A stretch of 64,000 nt of DNA from Palsa-1392 sp963819975 (GTDB taxonomy: Bacteria; Verrucomicrobiota; Verrucomicrobiia; Chthoniobacterales; UBA10450). The notes beneath the pieces are model-generated. The model did not search any database. It saw nothing but the letters and a program-made list of their open reading frames with translations, and was not told where the DNA came from. Shown here in pieces: positions 24,015 through 33,184 of the stretch (position 1 is its first letter; each line of letters starts with the position of its first letter). The position numbers and the translations under genes are program-made. The stretch lies in NCBI GenBank assembly GCA_963819975.1, contig CAWFYE010000018.1, positions 1 through 64,000 on the forward strand, read 5' to 3'.

Positions 24015-26585
24015 CTAACGAGAGCGTTCTGCGACGACCAGATACGTCGCGTCACTCGGGATGCCATTGGTAAAGACTGTGACCAGCGCTGGACCGGGAG
24101 GAAGAGTTCTTACCGATTGAGAAATGAAGTTTGTATTCGACCAGCCGCGCTTCGGATCGACCGGAAGGACTGCGACCTGACTATTGTCGATGCTGCGCAA
24201 CTGGACGATCGGGTAGTTGGTCGATGAATCCTGCGTGGTCCCACCGGAAGCCTGTGAGATTCCCTGAAAGAGCGAACCGGTGAGTTTGAGGCGGTATCGA
24301 CGTTTGTTGCTTAGGTGCGCACTGGCGATCTGAGGTTGCCAGGTGCTATCGAAGTCGAGGCCGACATTGTAGAGTTCCGCGCTCGTGAGGTTGCCCCCCG
24401 TCGTGGAATAACCGCCTGCAACGAGTAGCTGACCGTTCGGCAGTAACGTCGCCGCGTGTCTTTCGCGTCCGGTGGCGAGGCTGCCGGTCTCCGTCCAAAT
24501 CCCAGTTGCCGGATCATAGAGTTCCACGCTCGAGAGAGTGTCGAAGTCGACGCCATCACCGCCGGTGACGAGTACCTTGCCGTTGGGCAGCAACGTCGCC
24601 GTGTGAAAATCGCGCCCGATGGCCAGACTGCCGGTGGCCGTCCAGCTCCCGTTCGCCGGATCGTAAAGTTCCGCGCTCGCCAGATAGACCCCGCTGTAAT
24701 AACCGCCTGCGACGAGCACTTTGCCGTTGGGCATCAAAGTCGCGGTGTGAATGCTGCGTGCGGTGACAAGGCTACCGGTGGGTGTCCAGCTCCCGGTAGC
24801 CGGATCATAAATCTCCGCGCTCGCGAGTCCGCCGCTGTCGAAATTGTAACCGCCTGCGACGAGCACCCTGCCGTCAGTGAGCAACGTCGCCGTATGATTC
24901 TGGCGTTCGGTGGCAAGGCTGCCGGTAATCGTCCAGGTTCCACTCGCCGGGTCGTAGAGTTCTGCGCTCGCGAGGTAACTGCCGTCGCCACCAGCGTTAT
25001 AACCGGCTGTGACGAGCACAGTGCCATTGGGCAGCAAGGTCGCCGTGTGTTGTTGGCGCCTGGTGTCGAGACTGCCGGTGTCCGTCCAAGTTCCACTCGC
25101 CGGATCATAAAGGACAGCGCTGTTAAGAGAGCGGAAGAGGCTAACGTCTTCACCAGCTGCGATAAGCACCTTGCCACTCGGCAGCAAGGTCGCGGTGTGG
25201 AAATAGCGCGTAATGGCAAGGTTTCCGGTTACGGTCCAGGTTCCACTCGCCGGATCATAAAGTTCGGTGCTCACGAGAGGTGAGGTATTTCCAGCGATGA
25301 GCACCTCGCCATCGGGCAGCAACGTCGCCGTGTGATCTGCGCGCCTATTGGCGAGGTTGCCGGTGTCGGCCCAGCTTCCGTCCGCCGGATCGAAGAGTTC
25401 CGCGCTGGCGAGTGGGACGCTGTCGAAACCGCCTACGATTAGCACCCTGCCGTCGGGCAGCAACGTCGCCGTGTGACCCTCGCGTGCGGTGTTAAGGCTG
25501 CCGGTCGCGGTCCAGGTTCCGCTCTCCGGATCGTAGAGTTCCGCGCTCGCGAGGTAGCCGCCGCTGTTCCCGGAACCGCCCGCGACGAGCACCTTGCCGT
25601 TAGGCAGCAACGTCGCCGTGTGAGACCCACGCTCGGTAGCGAGGCTGCCGGTGCTTGCCCAGCTTCCGTCTGCCGGATCGAAGGCCTCCGCGCTAGCGAC
25701 AAAGCCGAAGTCACTGTCCAGTCCTCCCGCGACGAGAACCTTCCCGTCGGGCAGCAACGTCGCGGTGTGATTATAGCGTTCGGTGGCAAGGTCGCCGGTG
25801 AATGTCCAAGTCTCGAGTGCTGGATCATAGAGCTTTGCATCCTTGAGAATCTCAATCTCAAACCCGTTGTAATCCCACCCTGCTGCGACGAGTACCGTAC
25901 CGTTGGGCAACAGGGTCGTCGTGGAGCGTTCGCTCCCCAAGCCAAAACCCGCGGCACTCCAGGTCCCGAGCGCCGGATCGTAGAGTTCCGCGAGCGCGAG
26001 AGACTGACCTTGATTGTCTTCGCCTCCCGCCACAAGCACCTTGCCACTGGGCAGCAACGTCGCTGTGTGGTGATGGCGTGCGGTGGCGAGGCTGCCGGTG
26101 GTCGTCCAGGTGCCACTCGCTGGATCGTAGAGTTCCGCGCTCGCGAAAGTCTCGCTACTACCGATCACGTGCCCGCCTGCGACCAGGACGTTACCGTTGG
26201 GCAACAACGTCGCCGTGTGGCTACCGCGTGCGGTGATGAGGCTGCCGGTAGCCGTCCAAGTCCCGCTCGCTGGATCGTAGAGTTCCGCGCTCGCGAGAGT
26301 GCCGCTGTTGCCGTTTTCATAACCGCCTGCGACGAGCACCTTGCCATTGGGCAGCAATGTCGCCGTGTGGCCGTAGCGTTTGGTAATCAGGCTGCCGGTA
26401 GTCTCAAATTGAAATGAAGCGGCCAAACACGGTTGCGCGAGAGTCAGGGCGGCGGTGACAAGAAGCGGGAGCGTGATCCGTCGCGCCAGGACTGAAGCAG
26501 TCGACCGGACGCTCGCGATGAGGGAATCGATTTGGCCGATGACCTCGCTGATCTCAGGCCGCGATGCTTGATTTTGTATTTTCAT
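24015..26585 (-). CDS. exported kelch-repeat protein, 14 units
   Basis: 856 residues from ATG 26585. An N-terminal export segment (about residues 30-56, ITLPLLVTAALTLAQPCLA) is followed by 14 kelch units of about 50 residues, each with HTATLLPNGKVLVAGG, ASAELYDPASGTWT and TGSL elements. One unit is atypical (RSTTTLLP) and one has HAATLLP. The C-terminal 110 residues (YRLKLTGSLFQGISQ, NYPIVQLRSIDNSQVAVLP) form a separate all-beta domain resembling the end of galactose-oxidase-type proteins. No active-site Cys/Tyr pair of galactose oxidase can be pointed to, so this is probably a structural or binding protein of the envelope or outside. A paralogue follows at 27180-28343. Confidence 0.9.
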   Translation of the reverse strand: MKIQNQASRPEISEVIGQIDSLIASVRSTASVLARRITLPLLVTAALTLAQPCLAASFQFETTGSLITKRYGHTATLLPNGKVLVAGGYENGNSGTLASAELYDPASGTWTATGSLITARGSHTATLLPNGNVLVAGGHVIGSSETFASAELYDPASGTWTTTGSLATARHHHTATLLPSGKVLVAGGEDNQGQSLALAELYDPALGTWSAAGFGLGSERSTTTLLPNGTVLVAAGWDYNGFEIEILKDAKLYDPALETWTFTGDLATERYNHTATLLPDGKVLVAGGLDSDFGFVASAEAFDPADGSWASTGSLATERGSHTATLLPNGKVLVAGGSGNSGGYLASAELYDPESGTWTATGSLNTAREGHTATLLPDGRVLIVGGFDSVPLASAELFDPADGSWADTGNLANRRADHTATLLPDGEVLIAGNTSPLVSTELYDPASGTWTVTGNLAITRYFHTATLLPSGKVLIAAGEDVSLFRSLNSAVLYDPASGTWTDTGSLDTRRQQHTATLLPNGTVLVTAGYNAGGDGSYLASAELYDPASGTWTITGSLATERQNHTATLLTDGRVLVAGGYNFDSGGLASAEIYDPATGSWTPTGSLVTARSIHTATLMPNGKVLVAGGYYSGVYLASAELYDPANGSWTATGSLAIGRDFHTATLLPNGKVLVTGGDGVDFDTLSSVELYDPATGIWTETGSLATGRERHAATLLPNGQLLVAGGYSTTGGNLTSAELYNVGLDFDSTWQPQIASAHLSNKRRYRLKLTGSLFQGISQASGGTTQDSSTNYPIVQLRSIDNSQVAVLPVDPKRGWSNTNFISQSVRTLPPGPALVTVFTNGIPSDATYLVVAERSR
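24420..26400 (-). repeat. tandem kelch-coding DNA repeats, about 135-165 bp period
   Basis: The coding region consists of 14 DNA-level repeats that share long blocks such as GGCAGCAACGTCGCCGTGTG and AGTTCCGCGCTCGCGAG (plus-strand view). The DNA similarity between units is higher than needed to keep the protein pattern, which suggests recent unit duplication or gene conversion. Confidence 0.85.
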
Positions 26586-27179
26586 GGCTTTTGGTTTGAA
26601 TTGATTTGTTGCTCAGTTGCTGGGTTTCCTTCTGGGGGGAACAGCACGTCACTTCAGCTTTCCGCAGCAGCACCGGGGGGGAGAGAGGGACATGCCCGGA
26701 ACGGAAAAGAGATCGCTCTCACTATCCTTCTACGGGAAACGGGGAGCGAAGTTTCAGAGATTCTGGAAAATTCTCTGTGGAAATGCGGAGCCCACGCTGC
26801 ATTCCTTGTTGGCTGCCGGCGCCCAATGGCAGATCTGAGTGGCGTTTACAGAGAAAAAAGCAGGCGTTCAGCAGATTTATCGAAACTTCAGCCAGCTGTT
26901 TCCGTAGTAACAAGTTGTAGGTGCGTGAAGTCGGCGGTCGCCGAGCCCGCTGCCAAGACCCTGGGGCAGGGGGTTTCTGACCTCCTGGTGGCCGCCGACC
27001 AAACGCGCATATGGTGGCGAGACGCCCGTTTCCTTTTCGATCCCATTTGGACCGGTTTGACTTGTCCGAACTGCGTTCGCTTTTAGGATTCGGTTTCGTT
27101 CAACGGCGTGCCCCACGCTTCGCGGCGTTGGGTTGCGCATTCCGACACGGACAGAGGCTCGCTCTACCCGGGGATTCTT
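26586..27179. other. intergenic stretch of about 590 bp between the two kelch genes
   Basis: No convincing gene is found. The longest frames have no recognisable domain and atypical composition. It must hold the promoter of the 14-unit kelch gene; no clear -35/-10 pair stands out. A CTGGGGGGAACAGC block at about 26630 recurs at about 29272, downstream of the HD gene; its meaning is unknown. Confidence 0.5.
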
Positions 27180-28343
27180 CTACTCGGTCATAGCACCCAG
27201 CTCGCAGGAATCGAGCGAGCGGTGGTTGGCGAAGTTGGGTATGACCGGACTATTCTGACCGTCTTGGCCGTAACCGCCAGCGATGACCAAGTAGCCGTCG
27301 GGAAGCAGGGTCGCGGTGTGGGCGGAGCGTCCTGTACGAAGGCTGCCCTGCTCGGTCCAAACCCCAGTCGCGGGATCGTAAAGTTCCGAGGTTACGACGG
27401 GGCCGCCCTGCCCGGCGACGGCCAGCACCATTCCATCAGGCATCAGCGTCGCAGTGTGTGATGCGCGCGGCGTGGTCAGGTTGCCGGTAGCGGTGAAAAC
27501 ACCCGTCGCCGGGTCGTAGAGCTCCGTGGTAAACAGGTTGTAGTCATCGTTTTGCCCGGCAACGATCAGGACTCGTCCATCGAGAAGCACAGTGGACGTC
27601 TGCCGGTAGCGAGGCTCGGTCATGTTGCCGGTAGTCATCCAGGTGTTGGCGACAGGGTCGTAGATTTCAGCGCTGGCGAGCGAGCCGCTGGCGCTGTTGC
27701 CACCCGTCACGAGTACTCGCCCGTCAGGCAATAAACTCGCGGCATGCCGGAAGCGCGCGAAAGCCATGTTACCGGCATCGGACCAAACCTCGGTATCGGG
27801 ATCGTAGGTCTCCGCGCTGGAAAGGGCTCCCGCGCCAGTCTCGCCGCCACCGGTGACGAGAACCCGTCCATCCAAAAGCAAGGTGGCGGTGAGATGAGCG
27901 CGCGGAATGGCCATGTTGCCGGTGGCACGCCAGGCGCCAGTCGCTGGTTCGTAGATTTCAGCGTTAGCCGTCGCGCCCCCTTTCCCGCGGCCGCCCATGA
28001 CCAGGATGCGCCCGTCGGTCAAGGTGGCGGAAGCGTGGCGGAAGCGAGCGGTTTTCATGCTGCGAATGGTGGCCCAAGTGGTCGTTGCCGGGTCGTAGAT
28101 TTCCGCACTGGAAAAAATCTTCTTGCCGCTGGCACCGCCAGCAACGAGCACGCGGCCATCAGGCAGAAGATTCGCGGTATGAGTAGCACGACCGGTGACG
28201 AGTTTGCCGGTGCCCGAAAAAGCGAAGGTATCGGCCGCGCAGGGTTGGGCCAGGGCCAGGCCTCCGCCGAGTACAAGGATAGACAGCGCAGCGCGTTTCC
28301 GAATGGTCGATGGCAACATGGTGAGCAGGGTATTTTTTTTCAT
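27180..28343 (-). CDS. exported kelch-repeat protein, 7 units
   Basis: 387 residues from ATG 28343; the frame is open for 28 more codons upstream but the export signal starts just after this Met (KRAALSILVLGGGLALAQPCA). Seven kelch units follow (HTANLLPDGRVLVAGG, AHLTATLLLDGRVLVTGG and so on), each with SAEIYDPAT or TELYDPATG. It is a shorter paralogue of the neighbouring 14-unit protein, sharing even the AQPCA end of the signal peptide, and lacks its extra C-terminal domain. A seven-unit kelch protein can close one complete beta-propeller, whereas the 14-unit protein would make two. Function unknown. Confidence 0.88.
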   Translation of the reverse strand: MKKNTLLTMLPSTIRKRAALSILVLGGGLALAQPCAADTFAFSGTGKLVTGRATHTANLLPDGRVLVAGGASGKKIFSSAEIYDPATTTWATIRSMKTARFRHASATLTDGRILVMGGRGKGGATANAEIYEPATGAWRATGNMAIPRAHLTATLLLDGRVLVTGGGETGAGALSSAETYDPDTEVWSDAGNMAFARFRHAASLLPDGRVLVTGGNSASGSLASAEIYDPVANTWMTTGNMTEPRYRQTSTVLLDGRVLIVAGQNDDYNLFTTELYDPATGVFTATGNLTTPRASHTATLMPDGMVLAVAGQGGPVVTSELYDPATGVWTEQGSLRTGRSAHTATLLPDGYLVIAGGYGQDGQNSPVIPNFANHRSLDSCELGAMTE

Positions 28344-28560
28344 ATGAGTAATAAAGTGGGGACGATTGGCCAGGGATTGGGCCGGGAGGAGGGAGAGAGT
28401 TCCAGCGCTGTTTCCGCGCGATTCCAATATGTGATTATTTTAACCATTGCAACGTTTCAGCGCCCGATGGTCAAGAAAATTTGTCCGCGGAATGAGTACA
28501 ACTGGCCGCAAAAAGCACGCCGGCCCTTCGGCGACGCGAGGATGTGGTAGGTTTACGGCA

Positions 28561-29127
28561 GTGAATCTTTCGCCAAAATTTACCGAGGCGCTGGTTTATG
28601 CGACGCACGTTCACGGCGGCCAACTGCGCAAGAAAACGAAGATTCCCTATATCGGTCATCTCCTCGGAGTGACTGCGATTGCCATGGAATACGGCGCGGA
28701 CGAAACGGAGGCGATCGCCGCACTTCTCCACGATGCGGTGGAGGACTGTGGCGGACCCGAGCGGCAGCGCGAGATCGAGGAAAAATTTGGCCGCGAGGTG
28801 GGCGAGATCGTCGCTGGTTGTACCGATACCGACCAAATGCCGAAGCCGCCATGGCGGGAGCGGAAGGAGAAATACATCGCGCATCTCGCGTCTGCCTCGG
28901 ATTCGACCTTGCTCGTCTCCGCGGCGGATAAATTGCACAATGCGCAGGCCATTTTGCATAATCTGCGTGAGGAAGGCGACGAGGTCTGGACGCGGTTCAA
29001 AGGCGGAAAAGAAGGCGCGCTCTGGTATTACCGTTCGTTGGTGACGGCGTTTCGTAAACACGGTGACGGTGCGTTGCTCGACGAACTGGATCGGGTCGTC
29101 ACAGAGATCGAAGAACTGGCGGCGTAG
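28561..29127 (+). CDS. HD-domain phosphohydrolase (RelA/SpoT hydrolase-like)
   Basis: 188 residues from GTG 28561, chosen because NLSPKFTEALVYATHVHGGQ starts the domain; an ATG at 28492 would add a basic, unrelated extension. The metal-binding residues of the ppGpp hydrolase-type HD domain are in IPYIGHLLGVTA (His), ALLHDAVEDCGG (HD) and SAADKLHNAQAIL (D/N). It has no synthetase domain. Small stand-alone HD proteins of this group can hydrolyse ppGpp-like alarmones (Mesh1/SAH type), a reasonable but unproven role. It is divergent from the 7-unit kelch gene and followed by a likely terminator at 29285. Confidence 0.8.
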   Translation: MNLSPKFTEALVYATHVHGGQLRKKTKIPYIGHLLGVTAIAMEYGADETEAIAALLHDAVEDCGGPERQREIEEKFGREVGEIVAGCTDTDQMPKPPWRERKEKYIAHLASASDSTLLVSAADKLHNAQAILHNLREEGDEVWTRFKGGKEGALWYYRSLVTAFRKHGDGALLDELDRVVTEIEELAA

Positions 29128-29453
29128 ATCTGCTGGTTATGAAGAAAAGCCCTCCCATTAGGCTAATGCAGTCCGCGGTGCAGGGCTAGATGCGATGGAG
29201 TCGCTGGAAGTAAGAATTTTCCGAATATTTATGTTGCTTCCCGCTAACGATTGATCTAATCGTAGGGTGTTCTGGGGGGAACAGCCGCCCTTCATGCCCT
29301 TCGGGTGTGGGGGGCGGTACTTTTTTGGACGCGTTCCTCGATCCCGAGGTCAAGTTTTCATTTTCTTGAGCGTCTCAGATCGCGACAATCCCGCCTGACC
29401 ACCCGCGTCTGCTGGGGTCGATCGAGCTTTTCCGCTAGAGAAATCCCCTGCTA
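29128..29453. other. gene-free stretch of about 325 bp between convergent genes
   Basis: Between the HD gene and the minus-strand BNR-type gene. It contains a hairpin with T-tract (29285-29326) and no coding frame of interest. Confidence 0.6.
29285..29326 (+). terminator. Rho-independent terminator-like hairpin
   Basis: CCGCCC (29285-29290) pairs with GGGCGG (29312-29317). An inner stem CCC-TTCG-GGG carries a stable tetraloop, and TACTTTTTT follows. The orientation fits termination of the HD gene transcript 160 bp upstream. Confidence 0.55.
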
Positions 29454-31394
29454 TTAAGGCAGCGAGGTGCCGATCTGTTGGCGCACGCTTGTTGCGTCGC
29501 GGCGATCGACTCTCCCGTTCGTGTTCAGGTCTTCGCGAAAGTTCGCGCCGTCAGTGGTCTGACCGTTGTCGGCCTTGGTTTGGTTAAAGTCGGTTGTCGT
29601 CACGCTTCGGTCGCCGTCCACGTCACCCAAGAGAAGACCCATCGTAACCGCGGCGGAGGCTAGCGTGCTGCCCTGGTCATCTGTAACTCCCGTCAGTGTT
29701 ACCGTCACGTCCTGCGCATTGCAGTCTGCCGCAGCCAGATTCACGACAAAGCGATGCGGATCGTTACCGTCCACCATGCTGCTCGTGACCGTCCCACAAC
29801 TGGTCGCTACGTTGGCGACGTTCACCAGGTTATTGTCGAAAGTGAAGTTAACCGTATAACTGCCTTGCCTGCCGCCACTGCGACATTCCACCCCGGGCGT
29901 ACCGGTCAGCGGCAGGTCGATGGCGAAGGCGTCCTTGACCGATTCCGCGCTCAGCAGCGCCGGGCCGGCCACGGTGGGAGAGACCCGCACATAGTAGACA
30001 TCTTGTTCGCCGTTGAAGGTGGCCGCGTAGGCGACATTGCCGCCGGTGTTGTCGGAGACGATGGTCAGGTAATCGCCCAGCTTGCTCTGGTTGGGATAAC
30101 CAAGGAAGGGATTGAAAGAGTCACTTACGGCAACGTTCGGCGCCCAGGTTACTCCGGCGTCGGTGCTGTAGGAGTAGAAAAGCTGCGAGTCCGTATTGTT
30201 AGCCGCGTTTCTTGTATCGAGCCAAACGCTGTCGATTCGCCCGTTAGGCGCGACCGCCAGAGTCCCGAACCAATGCCATTTGTTGTGATTGACAGGGTCG
30301 TCGTTCACCCGCACAGGAGCGCTGAAAGTAGAGCCCCCGTTAGTGCTGCGAACAAACATGACGTCGCTGCCGTTATTGCTTCCAGTCGGTTGCACGCTTG
30401 CCAGCATGTAAACGTTGTTGTTCGTGCTCGTGCCGGAGCGGTCACAGGCGAGAAAGACCTGACCGACCAAGCCCTCCGGGTTAATCGGTTCGCTGATCGC
30501 GATGCTTCCTCCGAGATTAACCGGAGTGCTTTGCTCAAAGATAGGAGTCGAGGAGATATCGCGGGCATTACTCGAACGCTCGCACCAGACCTGGCCGCTG
30601 AAAAGACTCACTCCTCCGAGGTAGAGCAGACCGACGGAATCGACGTCCAGCGTGCCCCAGGATGGAGAGTTAGGAATGTTGATCGGATCCAACCAGGTCA
30701 GACCGCCATCGGCCGAGCGGGTGAATTGGCGGCCGCCATAGTTATTTCCGCTCGTGCTCCAGGACTGGTATTGCATGCCGCGACCCAGGCCATTGGTTTT
30801 GTCGATCGTAAACCATTGCTTGTCGCCACCTTTGGCGGGCGCCAGGTTGGTCCATGACAGGCCGCCATCGAGGGACCGCCACATGGTATCAAAGAAAGTA
30901 CTGAGCAGGCTGAGATAGAAAAAGCTGCCGCTGGAATCGGCGTCGAGGACGGGGTCGCTCCGGAAGACGTTGTTCTCGAGCACGCCTGGAAAGGTCCATG
31001 AGGTCCCGCCATTGGTCGTGTAGGCCCAACCGGCCTGGCGAAAATTCGAGGCCACACTGTTAAACTGTCTCCAACCGATCGTGATTTTGTTTCCATCATT
31101 CCGATCGACCGTGATGGAGGGTTCGTTCGCCGCGTCACCCGTGATATTGTGGCCACTGGCGTCGACGTTGACCTGATAGCTGGTGAAAGTGTTGAAACGC
31201 GAGATCATGCGTGGTGAGACTCCGTTGCGCCAAAGGAGCGCCGGCGGGTCGCCGTATTTTTCCAATTCCTCGGCCGGAAGCGGTTTGGTCGATCCAGTTT
31301 GCCCCGAAGCGATCGGGATGCCGATGAGCAACAGAAAAGAAGTGAAAAGACTCGCCGTTGAAGTGGAAGAATACCGCTGAAGCCAGTGTAGCAT
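29454..31394 (-). CDS. exported BNR/sialidase-like propeller protein with dockerin-like C-terminus
   Basis: 646 residues from ATG 31394. The frame runs about 100 codons further upstream across the divergent acyl-CoA dehydrogenase start, which is unlikely to be coding. A signal peptide (TASLFTSFLLLIGIPIASG) is followed by a propeller region with Asp-box-type motifs such as TTNGGTSWTFPG, SLDGGLSWTNLAP, SADGGLTWLDP, STNGGSTFSAP and STDAGVTWAP, as in exo-alpha-sialidase-like proteins. A beta-sandwich segment follows. The end (LLGDVDGDRSVTTTDFNQTK, EDLNTNGRVDRRDATSVRQQ) has two DxDxDG/DxNxNG calcium loops of the dockerin type. The sialidase catalytic residues cannot be confirmed. Probably a secreted binding or degradative protein. 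Confidence 0.8.
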   Translation of the reverse strand: MLHWLQRYSSTSTASLFTSFLLLIGIPIASGQTGSTKPLPAEELEKYGDPPALLWRNGVSPRMISRFNTFTSYQVNVDASGHNITGDAANEPSITVDRNDGNKITIGWRQFNSVASNFRQAGWAYTTNGGTSWTFPGVLENNVFRSDPVLDADSSGSFFYLSLLSTFFDTMWRSLDGGLSWTNLAPAKGGDKQWFTIDKTNGLGRGMQYQSWSTSGNNYGGRQFTRSADGGLTWLDPINIPNSPSWGTLDVDSVGLLYLGGVSLFSGQVWCERSSNARDISSTPIFEQSTPVNLGGSIAISEPINPEGLVGQVFLACDRSGTSTNNNVYMLASVQPTGSNNGSDVMFVRSTNGGSTFSAPVRVNDDPVNHNKWHWFGTLAVAPNGRIDSVWLDTRNAANNTDSQLFYSYSTDAGVTWAPNVAVSDSFNPFLGYPNQSKLGDYLTIVSDNTGGNVAYAATFNGEQDVYYVRVSPTVAGPALLSAESVKDAFAIDLPLTGTPGVECRSGGRQGSYTVNFTFDNNLVNVANVATSCGTVTSSMVDGNDPHRFVVNLAAADCNAQDVTVTLTGVTDDQGSTLASAAVTMGLLLGDVDGDRSVTTTDFNQTKADNGQTTDGANFREDLNTNGRVDRRDATSVRQQIGTSLP

Positions 31395-31490
31395 GGTCAA
31401 GACTGCCGGATTGAGGGGCGTGTTGTCAATCGAAACCGCCGCCAATCTGAGGTGGAGCGACGCGCGGCCCGCTGCTAGACTGGCCGAGCG

Positions 31491-32687
31491 ATGTCCACCT
31501 TCGAAGCGACCGATTTTTACGATCTCGACGCTCTTTTGACGCCCGAAGAACGTGAACTTCGCGATCGTGTGCGGCGCTGGGTGGACGAACGGTTTCTGCC
31601 GGTCGTGACCGAGCATTATCGCGCCGGTACTTTCCCGATGGAACTCGTGCCGGAGCTCGCCCAGCTCGGGGTCTTTGGTCCGACGATCAAGGGACATGGT
31701 TGTCCGGGCCTGGGAAATGTCGCTGCGGGGCTCATCATGCAGGAGCTCGAGCGGGGCGACAGCGGCTTGCGGACCTTCGCTTCCGTCCAGGGGTCGCTTG
31801 CCATGATGGCGATCGATCTTTTCGGGTCGGAGGAACAGAAAAGCCGCTGGCTTCCGGAGATGGCGCGCGGAACGAAGCTCGGTTGTTTTGGCCTCACCGA
31901 GCCGGATTTTGGTTCAAATCCCGGCGGTCTGCGCACGCGGGCGCGCAAGACTGGCGATGGTTACCGGCTGAGCGGCGCAAAGAAATGGATCGGGAATGCG
32001 ACGATTGCCGATGTCGCGATCGTCTGGGCCAAAGTCGAAGGCGAACCGGGCGTCGAGCCGGGGAGTGCCGCGGCGATTCGCGGATTTCTGGTGGAGAATG
32101 GGACCCCGGGGTACAGCGCGCGGTTGATCGAGGGCAAGCTTTCGCTCCGGGCGGCGTTGACGGCGGAGATCGAGTTTGATGACTGCCCGCTTCCAGCCGA
32201 CGCGTTATTGCCGCAAAGCGGCGGCCTGCGCTCGCCGCTCAGTTGTCTGAACCACGCCCGCTACGGAATCTCCTGGGGCGGCCTCGGCGCGGCCATGGCC
32301 TGCTACGACGAGGCGCGGCGATACGCGATGAACCGCGAACAATTCGGCCGTCCGATCGCCAGTTTTCAGCTCGTCCAGGCGAAACTCGCGCGCATGCTGA
32401 CCGAGATCACGAAGGCGCAATTACTCGCTTTTCGCCTGGCGCAGCTCAAAGACGCCGGCGCCGCGAAGCATTTCCATATCTCGATGGCGAAGATGAACAA
32501 CGTCGAGATCGCGCTCGACGCGGCCCGCACCACGCGAGACATCCTCGGCGGGGTTGGGATTCTGGACCAGCACCAATGCTTTCGGCACATGTGCAATCTG
32601 GAAAGCGTCAAGACCTACGAAGGCACCCAAGACATTCACCTCCTCGTCCTCGGCCAGGAGATCACGGGCATCCCGGCTTTCGGCTAA
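31491..32687 (+). CDS. acyl-CoA dehydrogenase, glutaryl-CoA dehydrogenase-like
   Basis: 398 residues. An FAD enzyme that oxidises an acyl-CoA at C2-C3. The N-terminal helical domain (FYDLDALLTPEERELRDRVRRWVDE), the middle beta-domain (GCFGLTEPDFGSNPGGLRTRA, YRLSGAKKWIGNATIADV) and the C-terminal domain are complete. The catalytic Glu is expected in VKTYEGTQDIHLLVLG, the arrangement of glutaryl-CoA dehydrogenase, and CFGLTEPDFGSNPGG is also close to that group. It may act in lysine/tryptophan breakdown, but no other pathway gene is nearby, so substrate assignment is tentative. It is divergent from the BNR-type gene (97-bp gap). Confidence 0.88.
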   Translation: MSTFEATDFYDLDALLTPEERELRDRVRRWVDERFLPVVTEHYRAGTFPMELVPELAQLGVFGPTIKGHGCPGLGNVAAGLIMQELERGDSGLRTFASVQGSLAMMAIDLFGSEEQKSRWLPEMARGTKLGCFGLTEPDFGSNPGGLRTRARKTGDGYRLSGAKKWIGNATIADVAIVWAKVEGEPGVEPGSAAAIRGFLVENGTPGYSARLIEGKLSLRAALTAEIEFDDCPLPADALLPQSGGLRSPLSCLNHARYGISWGGLGAAMACYDEARRYAMNREQFGRPIASFQLVQAKLARMLTEITKAQLLAFRLAQLKDAGAAKHFHISMAKMNNVEIALDAARTTRDILGGVGILDQHQCFRHMCNLESVKTYEGTQDIHLLVLGQEITGIPAFG

Positions 32688-33184
32688 GGTCGGTCTGCCG
32701 GGTGCGGTTCAAGCATGCGCTATCCCGAGCGCATCGGACCGCTCACGTGAAGATTTCCGTTGAGGGCAGCGGACGCTACAGAAACACCGATTCCAAGAGC
32801 CGCAGTACGCGGTAAACGTTTTTAGGTGGACTGAGTGAGGCCGAGCGCTTCGTCGACCGCCGAGGAGCCAAACGCCCACTCCATCATGGCAACGTCGCCG
32901 GCGCGATTGATAAGCTGAATAAGGCCATTGAAAGAACTGACGGCTGCGTCGTGCGCACCGGGCCCGACGGTAGAGGCAGCGGTTTCGCCCGCGACTGGAT
33001 CACCGGTTGCGCGGTCCAAGACTCCATCTACGACAGCCTCACCGCTGCCCGCGACGCGCTTGAGTTCTAAGCCGTCGATCCCGCCGAAAAATTGTAGTTT
33101 AGACCTGGCCCTACGGAGGCTTGGGTTCGCTTCGACGATTATTTAGAGCGCCTTTTCAGACTCGAGCAAACCACTTGCACGCTT
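32688..33184. other. stretch of about 500 bp without an intact gene
   Basis: Between the acyl-CoA dehydrogenase and the methyltransferase. Apart from the plus-strand gene remnant at 32822-33070, nothing recognisable is seen. Confidence 0.6.
32822..33070 (+). pseudogene. C-terminal remnant of a larger (probably secreted) protein
   Basis: An 83-codon frame that opens after a stop at 32813 and has no start codon reads as true protein: AGAIDKLNKAIERTDGC, then GPDGRGSGFARDWITGCAVQ and DSIYDSLTAARDALEF before TAA at 33070. A Cys-x-n-Asp-Trp-Ile-Thr-x-Cys pattern of this kind is, as far as I recall, found at the ends of secreted multi-domain proteins of environmental bacteria. No upstream part of the gene remains here, so it looks like the tail of a deleted gene. 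Confidence 0.5.

Noticed and set aside
24420..26400. Regular repeats resembling a CRISPR array
   Set aside because: The repeats are coding kelch units of about 150 bp that translate in frame; there is no constant 28-37 bp repeat with unique spacers and no cas gene.
24456..26417. Long open frames on the plus strand opposite the 14-unit kelch gene
   Set aside because: They are antisense shadows of the repeated codons; no signal, domain or start context.
29454..31697. Upstream extension of the BNR-type gene beyond 31394
   Set aside because: It overlaps the divergent dehydrogenase start and has no signal sequence, while ATG 31394 leads directly into one.
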